Below, one piece after another: positions 9,207-18,092 of a stretch of DNA of 39,846 bases. The notes beneath the pieces are model-generated. The model saw only the letters and a list, made by a program, of their open reading frames with translations, searched no databases and was not told the DNA's origin. Position 1 is the first letter of the stretch. Each line of letters opens with the position of its first letter. The translations under genes were made by a program, and so were the position numbers. The stretch covers positions 1-39,846 of the forward strand of contig JALHMH010000040.1 of the NCBI GenBank assembly GCA_022844165.1, given 5' to 3'. The stretch is from Lysobacterales bacterium. Its GTDB lineage: Bacteria; Pseudomonadota; Gammaproteobacteria; Xanthomonadales; SZUA-5.

Positions 9207-10481
9207 TCAAGTCGAACTTCTACCGGTTGCCGGGGGCAACACCGGCACCGACGCCACAACACGTTGACTCTCGTGTTCATAGACGAACGCGAGGCCAAGT
9301 CCGAATCGTTGGTCCAGACGCTTGAGGATATTCAGGCCCAGTCCGACACCGGCGCTTCTCTCGCCTTTGTTGAACGCCACGAAATGTTCGGCATCGACGG
9401 CGTGTTCGCTCGGATTGCTGATGTAAAATCGGCCATCGCTGACGAACATCCGGATCTGGCCCTGGGCTGAATGCGCGATGGCGTTGGCGATCAGATTGCG
9501 GAGCACCACATCCAGCAACTCTTCACGCAGTCCGATCTGGACATCGCGATCAATGTCAAGTTGAATCGACGCACGCGTCTGATCGAGCAATGCGGCTTGT
9601 TCGAGGATCGCGCGTTCGATGGCCGGCAGCAGGCGAGTCGGTGTTGCGGCGGTTGCGTCATCGCTACGCGCCAACGTCAACAACGAGGCCAAGGTTCGCG
9701 ACATCTGCTGCGCTGCCGCCAGGATCGACTCGGCGCGCTGCCGATCTTCCGGCGCGCGGCTATGCGCCAACTGTTCGCTGGCGCTCAGAATCACGCAAAG
9801 CGGGGTGCGCAACTCATGGCTCACGTCACGCGCAAATGTCTGCTCGCGTTCGACGAATCGCGATATTCGCGCCAGCATTTGCGCCACGCCGTGTTCCAGG
9901 ACCGCCACTTCATCGGCTGCTTCGGCTTCGATCGATGAGCGATCGAGTGCCTCGGGTTGCAGCGAGTCGAGTCGCCGGGCCAGGCGTTCCACCCGACCAG
10001 TCGTGGCCGAGGCAATGACGTATCCGATCGCGATTGCCATGAGCAGCGCAGCGAGCATGGACCAGACCAGGATCTCGGCTACCGTGCCGCGCATGCCGCG
10101 GAATATGAGCTGATTGCTGACCTCTGCCACCAGCCAGTAGCGGCGATCCGGCAAGTCGATTTGCATCAGGTGGTAGTGGCGCCCCGCGTCGCCGACGATT
10201 TCGGTGCGTTGACTCTCGACCTCCAGCGTACGGCGAACGTCGGCTGGCAGCTCGTGAAATTCCGCGTAGAGGCGGGCGAGGCGCGGCCGCAAAGCCTCGC
10301 CCCGTTGCGCCTGTAGACGCAACATCTGCGCTTCGTCCGCAAGCGTGCGCTCGATGAATTTGTCCTCCACCGTGTAAGCGAACGCCAGCGCGTACAGTGA
10401 GTAAAGCGCGGTGACAGCCAACGCAAACACACTCATCGCCAGCATCAGGCGTGTGCGCAGTCGTCGCGGCCAGATTGTCAT
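9207..10481 (-). CDS. Membrane sensor histidine kinase
   Basis: This 424-aa kinase starts at the ATGA overlap with the response regulator stop. Upstream in-frame codons would add a non-homologous tail. TM1 is about residues 12-37, a periplasmic loop of about 95 residues follows, TM2 is about 137-158, and then a HAMP-like linker. The dimerisation/phosphoacceptor motif FARDVSHELRTPL puts the phosphorylated His at 222. The ATPase domain shows the N box (NLIANAIAHS) and the glycine motif GVGLGLNILKRL. Together with the adjacent OmpR-type regulator it forms a complete two-component pair. The signal is unknown. Co-transcription with an exported DUF4097 protein and a VTT membrane protein suggests envelope sensing. 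Confidence 0.92.
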   Translation of the reverse strand: MTIWPRRLRTRLMLAMSVFALAVTALYSLYALAFAYTVEDKFIERTLADEAQMLRLQAQRGEALRPRLARLYAEFHELPADVRRTLEVESQRTEIVGDAGRHYHLMQIDLPDRRYWLVAEVSNQLIFRGMRGTVAEILVWSMLAALLMAIAIGYVIASATTGRVERLARRLDSLQPEALDRSSIEAEAADEVAVLEHGVAQMLARISRFVEREQTFARDVSHELRTPLCVILSASEQLAHSRAPEDRQRAESILAAAQQMSRTLASLLTLARSDDATAATPTRLLPAIERAILEQAALLDQTRASIQLDIDRDVQIGLREELLDVVLRNLIANAIAHSAQGQIRMFVSDGRFYISNPSEHAVDAEHFVAFNKGERSAGVGLGLNILKRLDQRFGLGLAFVYEHESQRVVASVPVLPPATGRSST

Positions 10482-11164
10482 CAGGCCGTACCATCCAGGC
10501 GAAAACCCACACCATGGACCGTCACCAACATTGGCTTGTCGTCTGCGCCATCCAACGCCTGACGAAGAACGTACAAGTGCGAACGCAGCGGATCGGAGGG
10601 GGGCACTTCGTGGGGCCAAAGGCGGTCGATCAGCTCGCTACGGCTCACCGCCCTGGGCCATGCATCCATCAATGCCAGCAGGATGGTGCGCGCCCGATTG
10701 GGCAGTTTTAGAGCGCGCCCATCACGCTCAATGTGCTGCGAGCGCCGATCCAGGCGCAGCGAACCGATATGCAATATGTGGCTCTGCCCGGTCCGGTGTC
10801 GCTGCGAAAGCGCGGTACATCGCACCAACAATTCGGCATTGGCAAACGGCTTGATCAGATAGTCATCGGCGCCAGCGGCAAAGCCACGCAGCTTGTCGTC
10901 GAGCGTGTCGCGCGCGGTCAACATCAGGATCGGAATATGGCGATCCGCTTCGGCGCGAAGGCGCGCGCACACACCTAAGCCATCCAATCCAGGCAGGCCG
11001 ATATCGAGAACCAGCACATCGGGCGGCGTCGCTAGCGCGAGTTGCACGCCCTGCGCGCCTTCGGCCGCAAAGTCCGCCACCCATCCGGCGTCCTCGAATA
11101 CGCTGGCCAACTGTTGGCGAAGGGCGAACTGATCTTCGATCACCAGGATGCGTAGCGCGTTCAT
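10481..11164 (-). CDS. OmpR-family response regulator
   Basis: This 227-aa regulator has a receiver domain at 1-120. The acidic pocket is E10/D11, the phosphoacceptor D54 lies in VLVLDIGLPGLDG, and K105 lies in DDYLIKPF. A winged-helix DNA-binding domain follows (about 130-225), ending in the usual VHGVGFRL hairpin. The start at 11164 overlaps the stop of the VTT gene by ATGA, and the stop overlaps the kinase start in the same way, so the three genes are translationally coupled. A longer frame upstream merely reads the VTT gene in another phase. Target genes are unknown; autoregulation of this operon is likely by family precedent. Confidence 0.93.
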   Translation of the reverse strand: MNALRILVIEDQFALRQQLASVFEDAGWVADFAAEGAQGVQLALATPPDVLVLDIGLPGLDGLGVCARLRAEADRHIPILMLTARDTLDDKLRGFAAGADDYLIKPFANAELLVRCTALSQRHRTGQSHILHIGSLRLDRRSQHIERDGRALKLPNRARTILLALMDAWPRAVSRSELIDRLWPHEVPPSDPLRSHLYVLRQALDGADDKPMLVTVHGVGFRLDGTA

Positions 11165-11709
11165 GCGAGGGTCGCGATGCCGAATACAACGGAAGAACAT
11201 AACACCAGCTCGCCGCTCAACACCGCCAGCAGATAGTGAGATAGCGGCATGCGCGCACTTGCCGCGATATAACACCCGGCATCGCTGGGCAGGAACGGTG
11301 TCACACACCACAGCGCCAAGGCAACGCCGCCGCGCCGTTCGATCCAGTGGCGAAGCGGGCCCGCGCGTTCTACGGACGCGACGACCGCAGTCAATCCCGT
11401 GCCATGGGCCGCGCCGTAAATCAACAAGGCCGACGTCAGCACGCCGAGCATCGCCAGGGCCAGCGCTGTGGGTGCCGGTAACAGCATTGCCATCGCGGCC
11501 ACGACTGGCAGCGTTGGAATCATCAGCAGCGCGAACCCCAACTGCAAAGCAATGGCGCCCAGCCAAAACCAAGGCCCCCAACCGACCAACACATCGCGCC
11601 ATGTATCGACCGTGCGCCATTGCGGTGCCAACAACAACCAAAGTGCGGCGCAACCGATCAGGGTCAACCAGATGGCGGTGCGCCAGCGGGCGGCGCGGAC
11701 ATCGATCAT
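11161..11709 (-). CDS. VTT / DedA-like (TVP38/TMEM64) membrane protein
   Basis: This 182-aa polytopic inner-membrane protein has hydrophobic segments near 12-28, 45-90, 90-112 and 160-182. The re-entrant-loop region with TPFLPSDAGCYIAASARMPLSHYLL is typical of SNARE-associated/VTT (DedA, TVP38) proteins. Members are linked to lipid scrambling or flipping and to envelope homeostasis. The protein is a little shorter than usual family members (200-230 aa). The start is well supported by a strong SD (GGAGAAGG) 5-6 nt before ATG 11709. It is first in the operon with the two-component pair, consistent with membrane-stress sensing. Confidence 0.8.
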   Translation of the reverse strand: MIDVRAARWRTAIWLTLIGCAALWLLLAPQWRTVDTWRDVLVGWGPWFWLGAIALQLGFALLMIPTLPVVAAMAMLLPAPTALALAMLGVLTSALLIYGAAHGTGLTAVVASVERAGPLRHWIERRGGVALALWCVTPFLPSDAGCYIAASARMPLSHYLLAVLSGELVLCSSVVFGIATLA

Positions 11710-11780
11710 GAACCTTCTCCATCGTTGATGGCGATAGATTGCCGAGTTCAGATCAAGTTCTTTTCAAGCGCGGCCAGACC

Positions 11781-12608
11781 TCAGTCGGAGGTTTCGCCGC
11801 CATAGAGCGACCTCTTGGCGACGCCTGCGAATTGCGCAGCGACCTTCGCGGCGCGCGATGGCGGCAATTCTTTGATGAGTTCCGCATAAAGTCGTTGTCC
11901 AAGCGCGAGCGCCTCGCTGTCGCGACGCGTGGCGCCGGCCATGATCAAGACGCACTCGCCGCGCTGTTGATCGGCGTCGCGTGCAACACGGTCAGCCAGT
12001 TCTCCGAGTGGCAGCGTGAGGATGGTCTCAAAGCGTTTGGTGAGTTCGCGGGCCAGTGTTGCGCTGCGATCTGCGCCCAGCGCATCGACCGCATCGGCGA
12101 GTGTCTCAACAAGGCGGTGCGGCGACTCGTAGAACACCAGCGTGCGAGGTTCGTTCTTCAGCGCCAGCAGCGCCGCCCGACGCTCGCCCGATTTTGCTGG
12201 CAAAAATCCTTCGAAACAGAATCGATCCGTCGGCAGACCGGACGCAGAAAGTGCGGCGATCAGCGCGCACGCGCCCGGTATCGGACTCACCTGAATCCCG
12301 GCGGCACGTGCTGCGGCGACAAGCCGATAGCCCGGGTCACTGATCAGTGGCGTGCCGGCATCGGAGATCAGCGCAAGGGACGCACCGTTCTGCAACCGTT
12401 CCACAATTCGAGCTGCCAGTGCCGTCTCGTTGTGTTCGTGTACGGCCTCGCAGCGTGTTTCGATGCCGTGAGCACGCAGTAGTACCGCGCTCTGCCGCGT
12501 GTCTTCCGCCAAAATCGCGTCGACGCCGCGCAGCGTATCGATGGCACGCTGCGATAAGTCCGCCAGATGGCCGATCGGTGTCGCGACGATATATAGGCAG
12601 CCATTCAT
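11781..12608 (-). CDS. rsmI: 16S rRNA (cytidine-1402-2'-O)-methyltransferase
   Basis: This 275-aa SAM-dependent tetrapyrrole-methylase-fold enzyme 2'-O-methylates C1402 of 16S rRNA. Hallmarks are YIVATPIGHLADLSQRA at the N-terminus, AEDTRQS near 35, SDAGTPLISDPG near 83-94, IPGACALIAALSASGLP near 110-126, and YESPHR near 160. The length and the short C-terminal helical domain are normal for the family. It is divergent from lpoA with only 50 bp between starts, the same rsmI/lpoA/yraN neighbourhood as in Escherichia coli (yraL/yraM/yraN), which supports all three names. Confidence 0.96.
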   Translation of the reverse strand: MNGCLYIVATPIGHLADLSQRAIDTLRGVDAILAEDTRQSAVLLRAHGIETRCEAVHEHNETALAARIVERLQNGASLALISDAGTPLISDPGYRLVAAARAAGIQVSPIPGACALIAALSASGLPTDRFCFEGFLPAKSGERRAALLALKNEPRTLVFYESPHRLVETLADAVDALGADRSATLARELTKRFETILTLPLGELADRVARDADQQRGECVLIMAGATRRDSEALALGQRLYAELIKELPPSRAAKVAAQFAGVAKRSLYGGETSD

Positions 12609-12658
12609 AGGTCAGGGCGTTTATGATCAGCGCGACTCTCCAGACACGATAGCGACCC
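12609..12658. promoter_or_regulatory. Divergent rsmI/lpoA promoter region
   Basis: This 50-bp gap separates divergent start codons. A plus-strand TATGAT at 12622-12627 is a plausible -10 box for lpoA, but no good -35 is seen 16-18 bp upstream. The overlapping TGATCA palindrome means a minus-strand box could share it. Assigned mainly by position. Confidence 0.35.
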
Positions 12659-14470
12659 ATGCCCTTATTGTCGCGCGCTTTAGTCGTCGTACTTGTGCTG
12701 CTGACGGCCGCTTGCCAAACCGTGCCGCGCAAGCCAGCGGCGCAGTTCAGCGAAATGGACGCTCAGACGTTAATGTTGCAGGGTGACTTCCGGGGCGCTG
12801 CAAATGCCTACCTGACGCTGGCCAGGAGCGATCGCTCTCAGCGTTCGCGTTACCGATTGCGCGCCGCCGAGGCGTATCGGGAGGAAGGCGATCAAGCGGC
12901 GATGCAAGATCTGCTGGGCGATATCGATCGCGCCAAACTGCCAGCCGAGGACGCCTTTCGAGTGGATTTGATCGAGGCTGAGCTGGCGCTTGGTCGCGGC
13001 GACGCGGTGTCTGCGGATGCGTTGCTGATTGAACCACCCAGCGGCATACCGGCCGATTTCGGACCGCGTTTTTATGAACTTCGGGCCCGCGCAAAAGAGG
13101 CGCAAGGCCAGACGCTGGCCGCGATCGGTGATCGCGCCGTGCTGGATGGTCTGCTGCAAGACGAGTCGGATCGCAGCGCGAACGCAGCGGAGATCCAGCG
13201 TCTGGTGGGCACCATTCCCGAAGCGGAATTGACCGCCAGGTTGCGCTCGGCTCAGCGCGACGACCCGCTATACACCTGGTTGCTTGCCGGCGCTCGCGCC
13301 CAGGCGCAGGCACGTGGCAGCGAGGGATATGCCAGCGATATCGCGACATCGCGCCCCATCGAGCCCGGCGTTGCGCCGATCGTACTCGACCATATCGAAC
13401 GAGGCGCTTACGCTCGCGTGGCACTACTGTTGCCGAGTAAAGGCCCGCTCGCAGCGGCGGCGGCGGCGCTCCGCGAGGGCGTGTTTGCGGCCCACTTCGC
13501 CGAACGCGGTGAGCGCGCGGCGATTACCGTTTATGACGCGGGCGGAACGGCCGAGGAGGCGCTGGCAGCTTATCGTGCGGCAATCGATGCCGGCGCAGAA
13601 CGGGTACTTGGTCCGCTCTCGCGGGAGGCGGTCACAGCGCTGTTTCAGAGCGATGTGCCGCGTGTGCCTACGTTGGCGCTGAATTACGCTGACGCACCGG
13701 CACTGCCGCCGCCAGGAAGCTTGCAGTTCGCTTTGCTGCCTGAAGAAGAAGCGGCCGCTGCCGCTGATCGGCTGCTCGCGCGTGGTTTGCGCCGCGCGTT
13801 GGTGCTGGTACCTGACGATGATGTCGGCAAGCGTGCGGCGGATGCATTCGGCGAACGCATGCGCGGCCAGGGCGGCAAAATCTCCGGCATTGCCACCTAC
13901 GATGCCGCCGCCTCCGACCAAAGCCGCACCATCCGCAGCCTTGTCGGTTTGGAGCAAAGTCAGGGGCGTGCCCAATTTTTGCGCGGGCTGCTCGGGATCG
14001 ACTTGAAAATGGAGCCAACGCCGCGCAGCGATGTCGACGCATTGTTCTTGTTTGCGAGAAATGCGCAGGCGCGTGTTCTGCTGCCGCAACTGCGAAACGC
14101 TGAAGCGACGCGCTATCCGATCATCGCCACCAGTGCCATTTACGGTGGCAGCAACAGCGCCGCCGACAGCGAGCTGGATGGCGTGGAATTTGCGGAAGTG
14201 CCGTGGATACTCGGCATCACCGATGCGACCAATATTCCGACACGGGCACAGTTGGTCAGCTTGCGCAATGCCTCGGGTCCTGCTGCACGCTTATTCGCTT
14301 TTGGCATTGACGCGTATCGGCTGCTGCCCCATTTGGAGTGGTTGGAGCGCAATCCAGGGCGGCCGGTGATTGGCGCCACCGGGGCGCTCAGCGCCGATCC
14401 GAACGGGCGCATCCGCCGCGAACCTGCCTGGGCGCGTTATGTTGGAGCGAGCCCGCGCAAGATTGACTAG
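12659..14470 (+). CDS. lpoA: Penicillin-binding protein activator LpoA-like outer-membrane lipoprotein
   Basis: This 603-aa lipoprotein has the lipobox LTAAC with Cys19 as the lipidated residue. The N-terminal part (about 30-260) is helical TPR-like. The C-terminal part (about 265-600) has a periplasmic-binding-protein fold (start RVALLLPSKGPLAAAAAALREG, later LVLVPDDDVGKRAADAFGERM). This is the LpoA/YraM architecture: an outer-membrane lipoprotein that reaches through the periplasm to stimulate the bifunctional peptidoglycan synthase PBP1A. E. coli LpoA is somewhat longer (678 aa). Divergent from rsmI and followed 11 bp later by yraN, the conserved order. Confidence 0.9.
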   Translation: MPLLSRALVVVLVLLTAACQTVPRKPAAQFSEMDAQTLMLQGDFRGAANAYLTLARSDRSQRSRYRLRAAEAYREEGDQAAMQDLLGDIDRAKLPAEDAFRVDLIEAELALGRGDAVSADALLIEPPSGIPADFGPRFYELRARAKEAQGQTLAAIGDRAVLDGLLQDESDRSANAAEIQRLVGTIPEAELTARLRSAQRDDPLYTWLLAGARAQAQARGSEGYASDIATSRPIEPGVAPIVLDHIERGAYARVALLLPSKGPLAAAAAALREGVFAAHFAERGERAAITVYDAGGTAEEALAAYRAAIDAGAERVLGPLSREAVTALFQSDVPRVPTLALNYADAPALPPPGSLQFALLPEEEAAAAADRLLARGLRRALVLVPDDDVGKRAADAFGERMRGQGGKISGIATYDAAASDQSRTIRSLVGLEQSQGRAQFLRGLLGIDLKMEPTPRSDVDALFLFARNAQARVLLPQLRNAEATRYPIIATSAIYGGSNSAADSELDGVEFAEVPWILGITDATNIPTRAQLVSLRNASGPAARLFAFGIDAYRLLPHLEWLERNPGRPVIGATGALSADPNGRIRREPAWARYVGASPRKID

Positions 14471-14481
14471 CTGGGTGCGGC

Positions 14482-14853
14482 TTGTCCTCGTTGTCCCGCT
14501 GGTTGACACGATTGCGAGGAAACCGTGCGGAACTTGCCGCATTGACCGAGCTGAAGGCCGCTGGACTGGTGTTGGTCGCACGCAACTTCGCCACCCGCGA
14601 GGGCGAAATCGATCTGGTGATGCGCGATGGCGACGTGCTGGTTTTTGTCGAGGTGCGATACCGAGGCAACCTTAGCTTCGGCGACGGCATCGCCAGCATC
14701 GATGCGCGCAAGCGCAAACGCATCCTGATCGCTGCGGCTCAATTCGTGCAAAAGCACCCGCACTGGCGCCTTTCGCCGCAGCGCTTCGATGCTGTGTCGA
14801 TGGGGCAGGGCGAGACCCGCTGGGTGCGCAACGTGTTCGTTGTCGATCGATAA
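14482..14853 (+). CDS. yraN: YraN / UPF0102 family nuclease-fold protein
   Basis: About 123 aa, starting at TTG 14482; no ATG or GTG lies in frame between the lpoA stop and the conserved region. The restriction-endonuclease-like core is visible as REGEIDLVMRDGDVLVFVEVRYR, with conserved E, D and E-V-R residues, preceded by the ARNF element. The C-terminal strand RWVRNVFVVD is also typical. The family is universal in bacteria, with nuclease/Holliday-junction resolvase-like fold, but its role is poorly defined. Its place right after lpoA is conserved. Confidence 0.92.
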   Translation: MSSLSRWLTRLRGNRAELAALTELKAAGLVLVARNFATREGEIDLVMRDGDVLVFVEVRYRGNLSFGDGIASIDARKRKRILIAAAQFVQKHPHWRLSPQRFDAVSMGQGETRWVRNVFVVDR

Positions 14854-14892
14854 TGTCGACTTTCGCCATGGATCAGACCGCAAGAGCCCCGG

Positions 14893-15222
14893 TCAGCGTT
14901 TCGCTCGCAGCGCAGCCGCGTTGGCGAGCCGCGCCCACGGCGCAAATCTCGCAGGTGCGTCCATCGCGTCGTCTGGTGCCGTGTAGTAACTCATGGTGAT
15001 TGGCTTGTGTTTGCCGAGGTAAACGAAAGGACGGCAACCCTCGCGTTCGAACTGAGGCCGCGTTTGTGCGTCCACCTTCAGGTATAAGAGCGAATCGGCG
15101 ATCAGGCCCAGCATGCGATCCTCAAAGTAGATGCCAAAGCCGCCAAACATCTTTCGAGCACGAATCGGGCCGAATTCGGAGAATAGTTCTTTGACGTACT
15201 CAACAAAGGCGTCGTCGGACAT
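14893..15222 (-). CDS. TfoX N-terminal domain protein
   Basis: This 109-aa protein starts at ATG 15222, fixed by a strong SD (AGGAGGG) 7 nt upstream; an upstream in-frame ATG at 15303 lacks one. The sequence matches the TfoX N-terminal domain (YVKELFSEFGPIRARKMFGGFGIYFEDRMLGLI and FVYLGKHKPITMSYYTAPDD). In Haemophilus and Vibrio, TfoX/Sxy promotes competence, but single-domain members such as this lack the C-terminal domain and their role is uncertain. It lies divergent to the lysM-dprA-smg operon, so proximity to the DNA-uptake gene dprA is suggestive but no proof. Convergent with yraN. Confidence 0.88.
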   Translation of the reverse strand: MSDDAFVEYVKELFSEFGPIRARKMFGGFGIYFEDRMLGLIADSLLYLKVDAQTRPQFEREGCRPFVYLGKHKPITMSYYTAPDDAMDAPARFAPWARLANAAALRAKR

Positions 15223-15297
15223 CGGCTGCCCTCCTGAACAAGCCCCTATCATCCGGACTTTTTTCACGCATTTGAAGAAATCATCGCCAATGTGCAT

Positions 15298-15325
15298 TTG
15301 CACCGAGTCAATCTTCCGCTACACT
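15298..15325 (+). promoter_or_regulatory. Sigma70-type promoter of the lysM-dprA-smg operon
   Basis: TTGCAC at 15298-15303 and TACACT at 15320-15325 are separated by 16 bp, a good -35/-10 pair. Transcription should start near 15332, giving a leader of about 20 nt to ATG 15351. The -35 overlaps a small inverted repeat, GTGCA-TT-TGCAC (15292-15303), that could be an operator. Confidence 0.5.
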
Positions 15326-15350
15326 CATCAAGCCCTTGGGAATCAGGCAG

Positions 15351-16535
15351 ATGGCTGCCATGCTTAAAAAAGCACTTTCAGTTGTTGCCGCAATCGCTTT
15401 CGCTGCCTCAGTTTACGCTGCAGGCCCCGAAGTTCGTTCGGATCACCCTGACACCTACGTGGTGAAACGGGGCGATACGCTCTGGGACATTTCGGGGATG
15501 TTCTTGAAGAACCCGTGGTACTGGCCGGAAATTTGGCAGGCGAATCCGCAGATCGAAAATCCGCATCTGATCTACCCAGGGGACGTCATCAGCCTGGTGT
15601 ACATTGATGGCAAGCCGCAGTTGCTGGTGAACGCCGAACTGCCGGCTCCAGACGTCGGACCCAAGATGCGCGATGAAGGCGAATCCAATCCGATCCCGCC
15701 CTTGCCCCTGGCGGCGGTTCGCGGATTCCTGTCCAAGCCGCACCTGCTGACCGAGGAGGAGTTCAAATCGGCGCCCTATGTGATGGCTGTCGAGGAGAAT
15801 CGTGTCATCGCGTCCGACCGGAACCTGGTGTACGTGCGCCAGCTGGATCCGAACACGCCCATGGGCCAGAAGTTCGCCATCGCGCGACCGACAGTCCGTT
15901 ACACCGACGTTCCCAAGGGCTGGCTGTGGAACCGCGATGAACGCCGGGTCAAAGCCGCGCCATGGTCCTTGTCGGATCAGTGGCATTGGAGTTTGCGCGA
16001 GTGGGTGGCGGGTGGCGATGTGCTGGGTTACGAATTGCTTGAGTTTGCCGTGGCCTCCGTATCGCGCGTGGGCGATCCGTCCACTTTGTTCGTGACCTAC
16101 AGCGACATGGAGATTCGCGATGGCGATCTTCTGGTGCCGCTGAATGAATCGCCATTCGATCTGAACTTCTATCCACGTCCGCCAAAATCGGTGCCGGAAG
16201 ACGCCTTTGTCATCGGCACAACGGACGAAACCGAAGTGTCCGGGCCTTACGAAGTCATCGTGATCTCCAAGGGAGAAGTCGATGGACTCGAAGTGGGCGA
16301 GATATATTCGATCTACCAACCGGGCGAACGCGTTCAAGACGAAGTAGCCTACCCGGACGGCAGCTTCCGCGAGCTGTTCAACCCGCGCGACAAAATGGTC
16401 GATCTGCCGGAGGAGTTCATCGGTCACGTCATGATCTTCCGAACGTTCGATCGGGTCAGCTACGGTTTGGTGATGAATGGCGTGCGTCCGGTTTTCCTGG
16501 GCGCGCGGTTGCGCGAACCGACGCAACAGTTCTGA
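15351..16535 (+). CDS. Exported LysM-domain protein upstream of dprA
   Basis: About 394 aa from ATG 15351; the promoter just upstream argues against the in-frame TTG at 15336, and ATG 15360 is also possible. A signal peptide (cleavage after VYA) is followed by one LysM domain (about 35-85; YVVKRGDTLWDISGMF to HLIYPGDVI), which binds peptidoglycan. The remaining 300 residues form a beta-rich region without named catalytic motifs (for example GEVDGLEVGEIYSIYQPGERV). LysM proteins of this length preceding dprA are common in gammaproteobacteria. The stop is one base before the GTG start of dprA, so the genes are co-transcribed. Confidence 0.9.
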   Translation: MAAMLKKALSVVAAIAFAASVYAAGPEVRSDHPDTYVVKRGDTLWDISGMFLKNPWYWPEIWQANPQIENPHLIYPGDVISLVYIDGKPQLLVNAELPAPDVGPKMRDEGESNPIPPLPLAAVRGFLSKPHLLTEEEFKSAPYVMAVEENRVIASDRNLVYVRQLDPNTPMGQKFAIARPTVRYTDVPKGWLWNRDERRVKAAPWSLSDQWHWSLREWVAGGDVLGYELLEFAVASVSRVGDPSTLFVTYSDMEIRDGDLLVPLNESPFDLNFYPRPPKSVPEDAFVIGTTDETEVSGPYEVIVISKGEVDGLEVGEIYSIYQPGERVQDEVAYPDGSFRELFNPRDKMVDLPEEFIGHVMIFRTFDRVSYGLVMNGVRPVFLGARLREPTQQF

Positions 16536-16536
16536 C

Positions 16537-17619
16537 GTGTCACTGCTCGATTGGCTGACCCTGTACCGCGCTTGCGGCACGGGGTCGGTCGGCGCCACAC
16601 AACTCATTGAAGCGGCCGGCGGCGATGTTCACATCGCCGCTTTTCGTTTGGCGCTCAGCAAGATAGGTCCGGGCAAACATGCGGCGGCCGCGCTTGCCGC
16701 GCAGGGCGACTTTCGCTGGGTCCAGGCGCACGGAGCGTCGGTGCTGACCATCGCCGATGCCGACTATCCGGAGCTCTTGAAAGCCACCAACGGCGCACCG
16801 TTGTTGTTGTTCGTGCGCGGCAACCGGGACGTGCTGGCGCTTCCCCAGTTGGCGATCGTCGGATCGCGGCATGCCTCTGCTGGCGGATTGGCGACCGCCA
16901 GAGACTTCGCCGCCAGTTTTGCGCAGCGTGGTTTTTGTGTGGTCAGCGGTTTGGCAGCCGGTATCGATACGGCGGCCCATCAGGGCGCCTTGAGCTATGG
17001 ATCGACGATAGCGGTGTTCGGTACCGGCATCGATCAAGTCTATCCGGCAAGCAATTCGCCGCTGGCAGAGGCGATTTTGAGCAAGGGAGCCTGGGTTAGC
17101 GAGTTTCCGCCAGGCACTGCCGCGCGCAAGACACACTTCCCGCGGCGCAATCGAATCATCAGCGGTCTATCGATGGGCACGCTGGTGGTAGAGGCCAGTT
17201 TGGGCAGCGGTTCGCTGATCACGGCGCGTCGAGCGACGGAACAGGGTCGAGAGGTTTTTGCCATACCTGGCTCTATCCACAATCCTCTGGCCAAAGGCTG
17301 CCACCAGTTGATTCGAGATGGCGCAAAACTGGTTGAAACTGCGCAGGAAGTGATGGATGAGCTGTCGCCGTATGTGCGCGACTGGCAACTGCGCACAAGC
17401 CATCTCATCGAGCGTCGAGGCAGCGACAGGACGGGTTCGGAAGATCCCGAATACGCCAGTGTTCGCGCGGCTCTCGGATTCGATCCGGTCAGTATCGACG
17501 CGCTCGCCGAACGCACTTCATTGACCATACCTGTGCTTTCATCCATGCTGTTGCAAATGGAGTTGGCTGGGGAAGTGATTCTCAACGCTGGCGGCAGCTA
17601 CAGCCGCGCCATTGGATGA
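16537..17619 (+). CDS. dprA: DNA-processing protein A (DprA/Smf)
   Basis: About 360 aa from GTG 16537, one base after the lysM stop; an upstream in-frame ATG (16477) would lie inside lysM. An N-terminal SAM-like region is followed by the Rossmann-type DprA core (about 90-300): GSRHASAGGLATARDFA, VVSGLAAGIDTAAHQGAL, PRRNRIISGLS and EASLGSGSLITA. A C-terminal winged-helix domain (about 300-360) is present. DprA protects incoming single-stranded DNA and loads RecA during natural transformation. It is followed by smg with a 4-bp ATGA overlap, the usual dprA-smg order. Confidence 0.96.
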   Translation: MSLLDWLTLYRACGTGSVGATQLIEAAGGDVHIAAFRLALSKIGPGKHAAAALAAQGDFRWVQAHGASVLTIADADYPELLKATNGAPLLLFVRGNRDVLALPQLAIVGSRHASAGGLATARDFAASFAQRGFCVVSGLAAGIDTAAHQGALSYGSTIAVFGTGIDQVYPASNSPLAEAILSKGAWVSEFPPGTAARKTHFPRRNRIISGLSMGTLVVEASLGSGSLITARRATEQGREVFAIPGSIHNPLAKGCHQLIRDGAKLVETAQEVMDELSPYVRDWQLRTSHLIERRGSDRTGSEDPEYASVRAALGFDPVSIDALAERTSLTIPVLSSMLLQMELAGEVILNAGGSYSRAIG

Positions 17620-18089
17620 GGGTGATGAAAGAAAACGTACTGAACGTTCTGCTCTATCTCTTCGAAAACATGATGATTGGCGACCCCGACGACGATCGGG
17701 ACGGCCTTCAGTCTTCTCTCCTCGACGCCGGCTTTTCTCCGCAGGAAATCCACAAAGCCTTCAACTGGCTCGATGGCCTGGCGAATGCGCGCCCGTCGCT
17801 TGAGCCCGGCGCGCTGGATGGGCCGATTCGCGTTCTGGCTCGCGAAGAAGCTGAAAAACTCGATGTTGAGGCGCAAGGATTCTTGATGTTCCTTGGGCGG
17901 CAGGGGGTGCTTGACCCTGCGCAGCGCGAACTTGTGCTGGAACGCGTGCTCGCCCTGGATGTCGGGGAGGTTGATGTCGAAGAGCTGAAGTGGATCATCC
18001 TGATGGTGCTGTTCAATCAGCCGGATCAGGAGGCCGCCTACGCCTGGCTCGAAAATCTGATGTTCGATCACGACGAAGCGGTGAATTGA
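17616..18089 (+). CDS. smg: Smg / DUF494 family protein
   Basis: Up to 157 aa. The first ATG (17616) overlaps the dprA stop, but ATG 17625 gives the family-typical start MKENVLNVLLYLFENMM. The protein is small, acidic and all-helical (DUF494), with the characteristic C-terminal LKWIILMVLFNQPDQEAAYAWLE. Its biochemical role is not established; it nearly always follows dprA and often precedes topA. Here the topA neighbour is missing and the operon ends at a convergent gene 4 bp later. Confidence 0.93.
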   Translation: MRVMKENVLNVLLYLFENMMIGDPDDDRDGLQSSLLDAGFSPQEIHKAFNWLDGLANARPSLEPGALDGPIRVLAREEAEKLDVEAQGFLMFLGRQGVLDPAQRELVLERVLALDVGEVDVEELKWIILMVLFNQPDQEAAYAWLENLMFDHDEAVN

Positions 18090-18092
18090 CGC

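Noticed and set aside
11739..12482. 247-codon plus-strand frame
   Set aside because: Antisense of rsmI; no homology-like motifs.
15408..16607. 399-codon minus-strand frame
   Set aside because: Antisense of the LysM gene, which has promoter, signal peptide and LysM motif.
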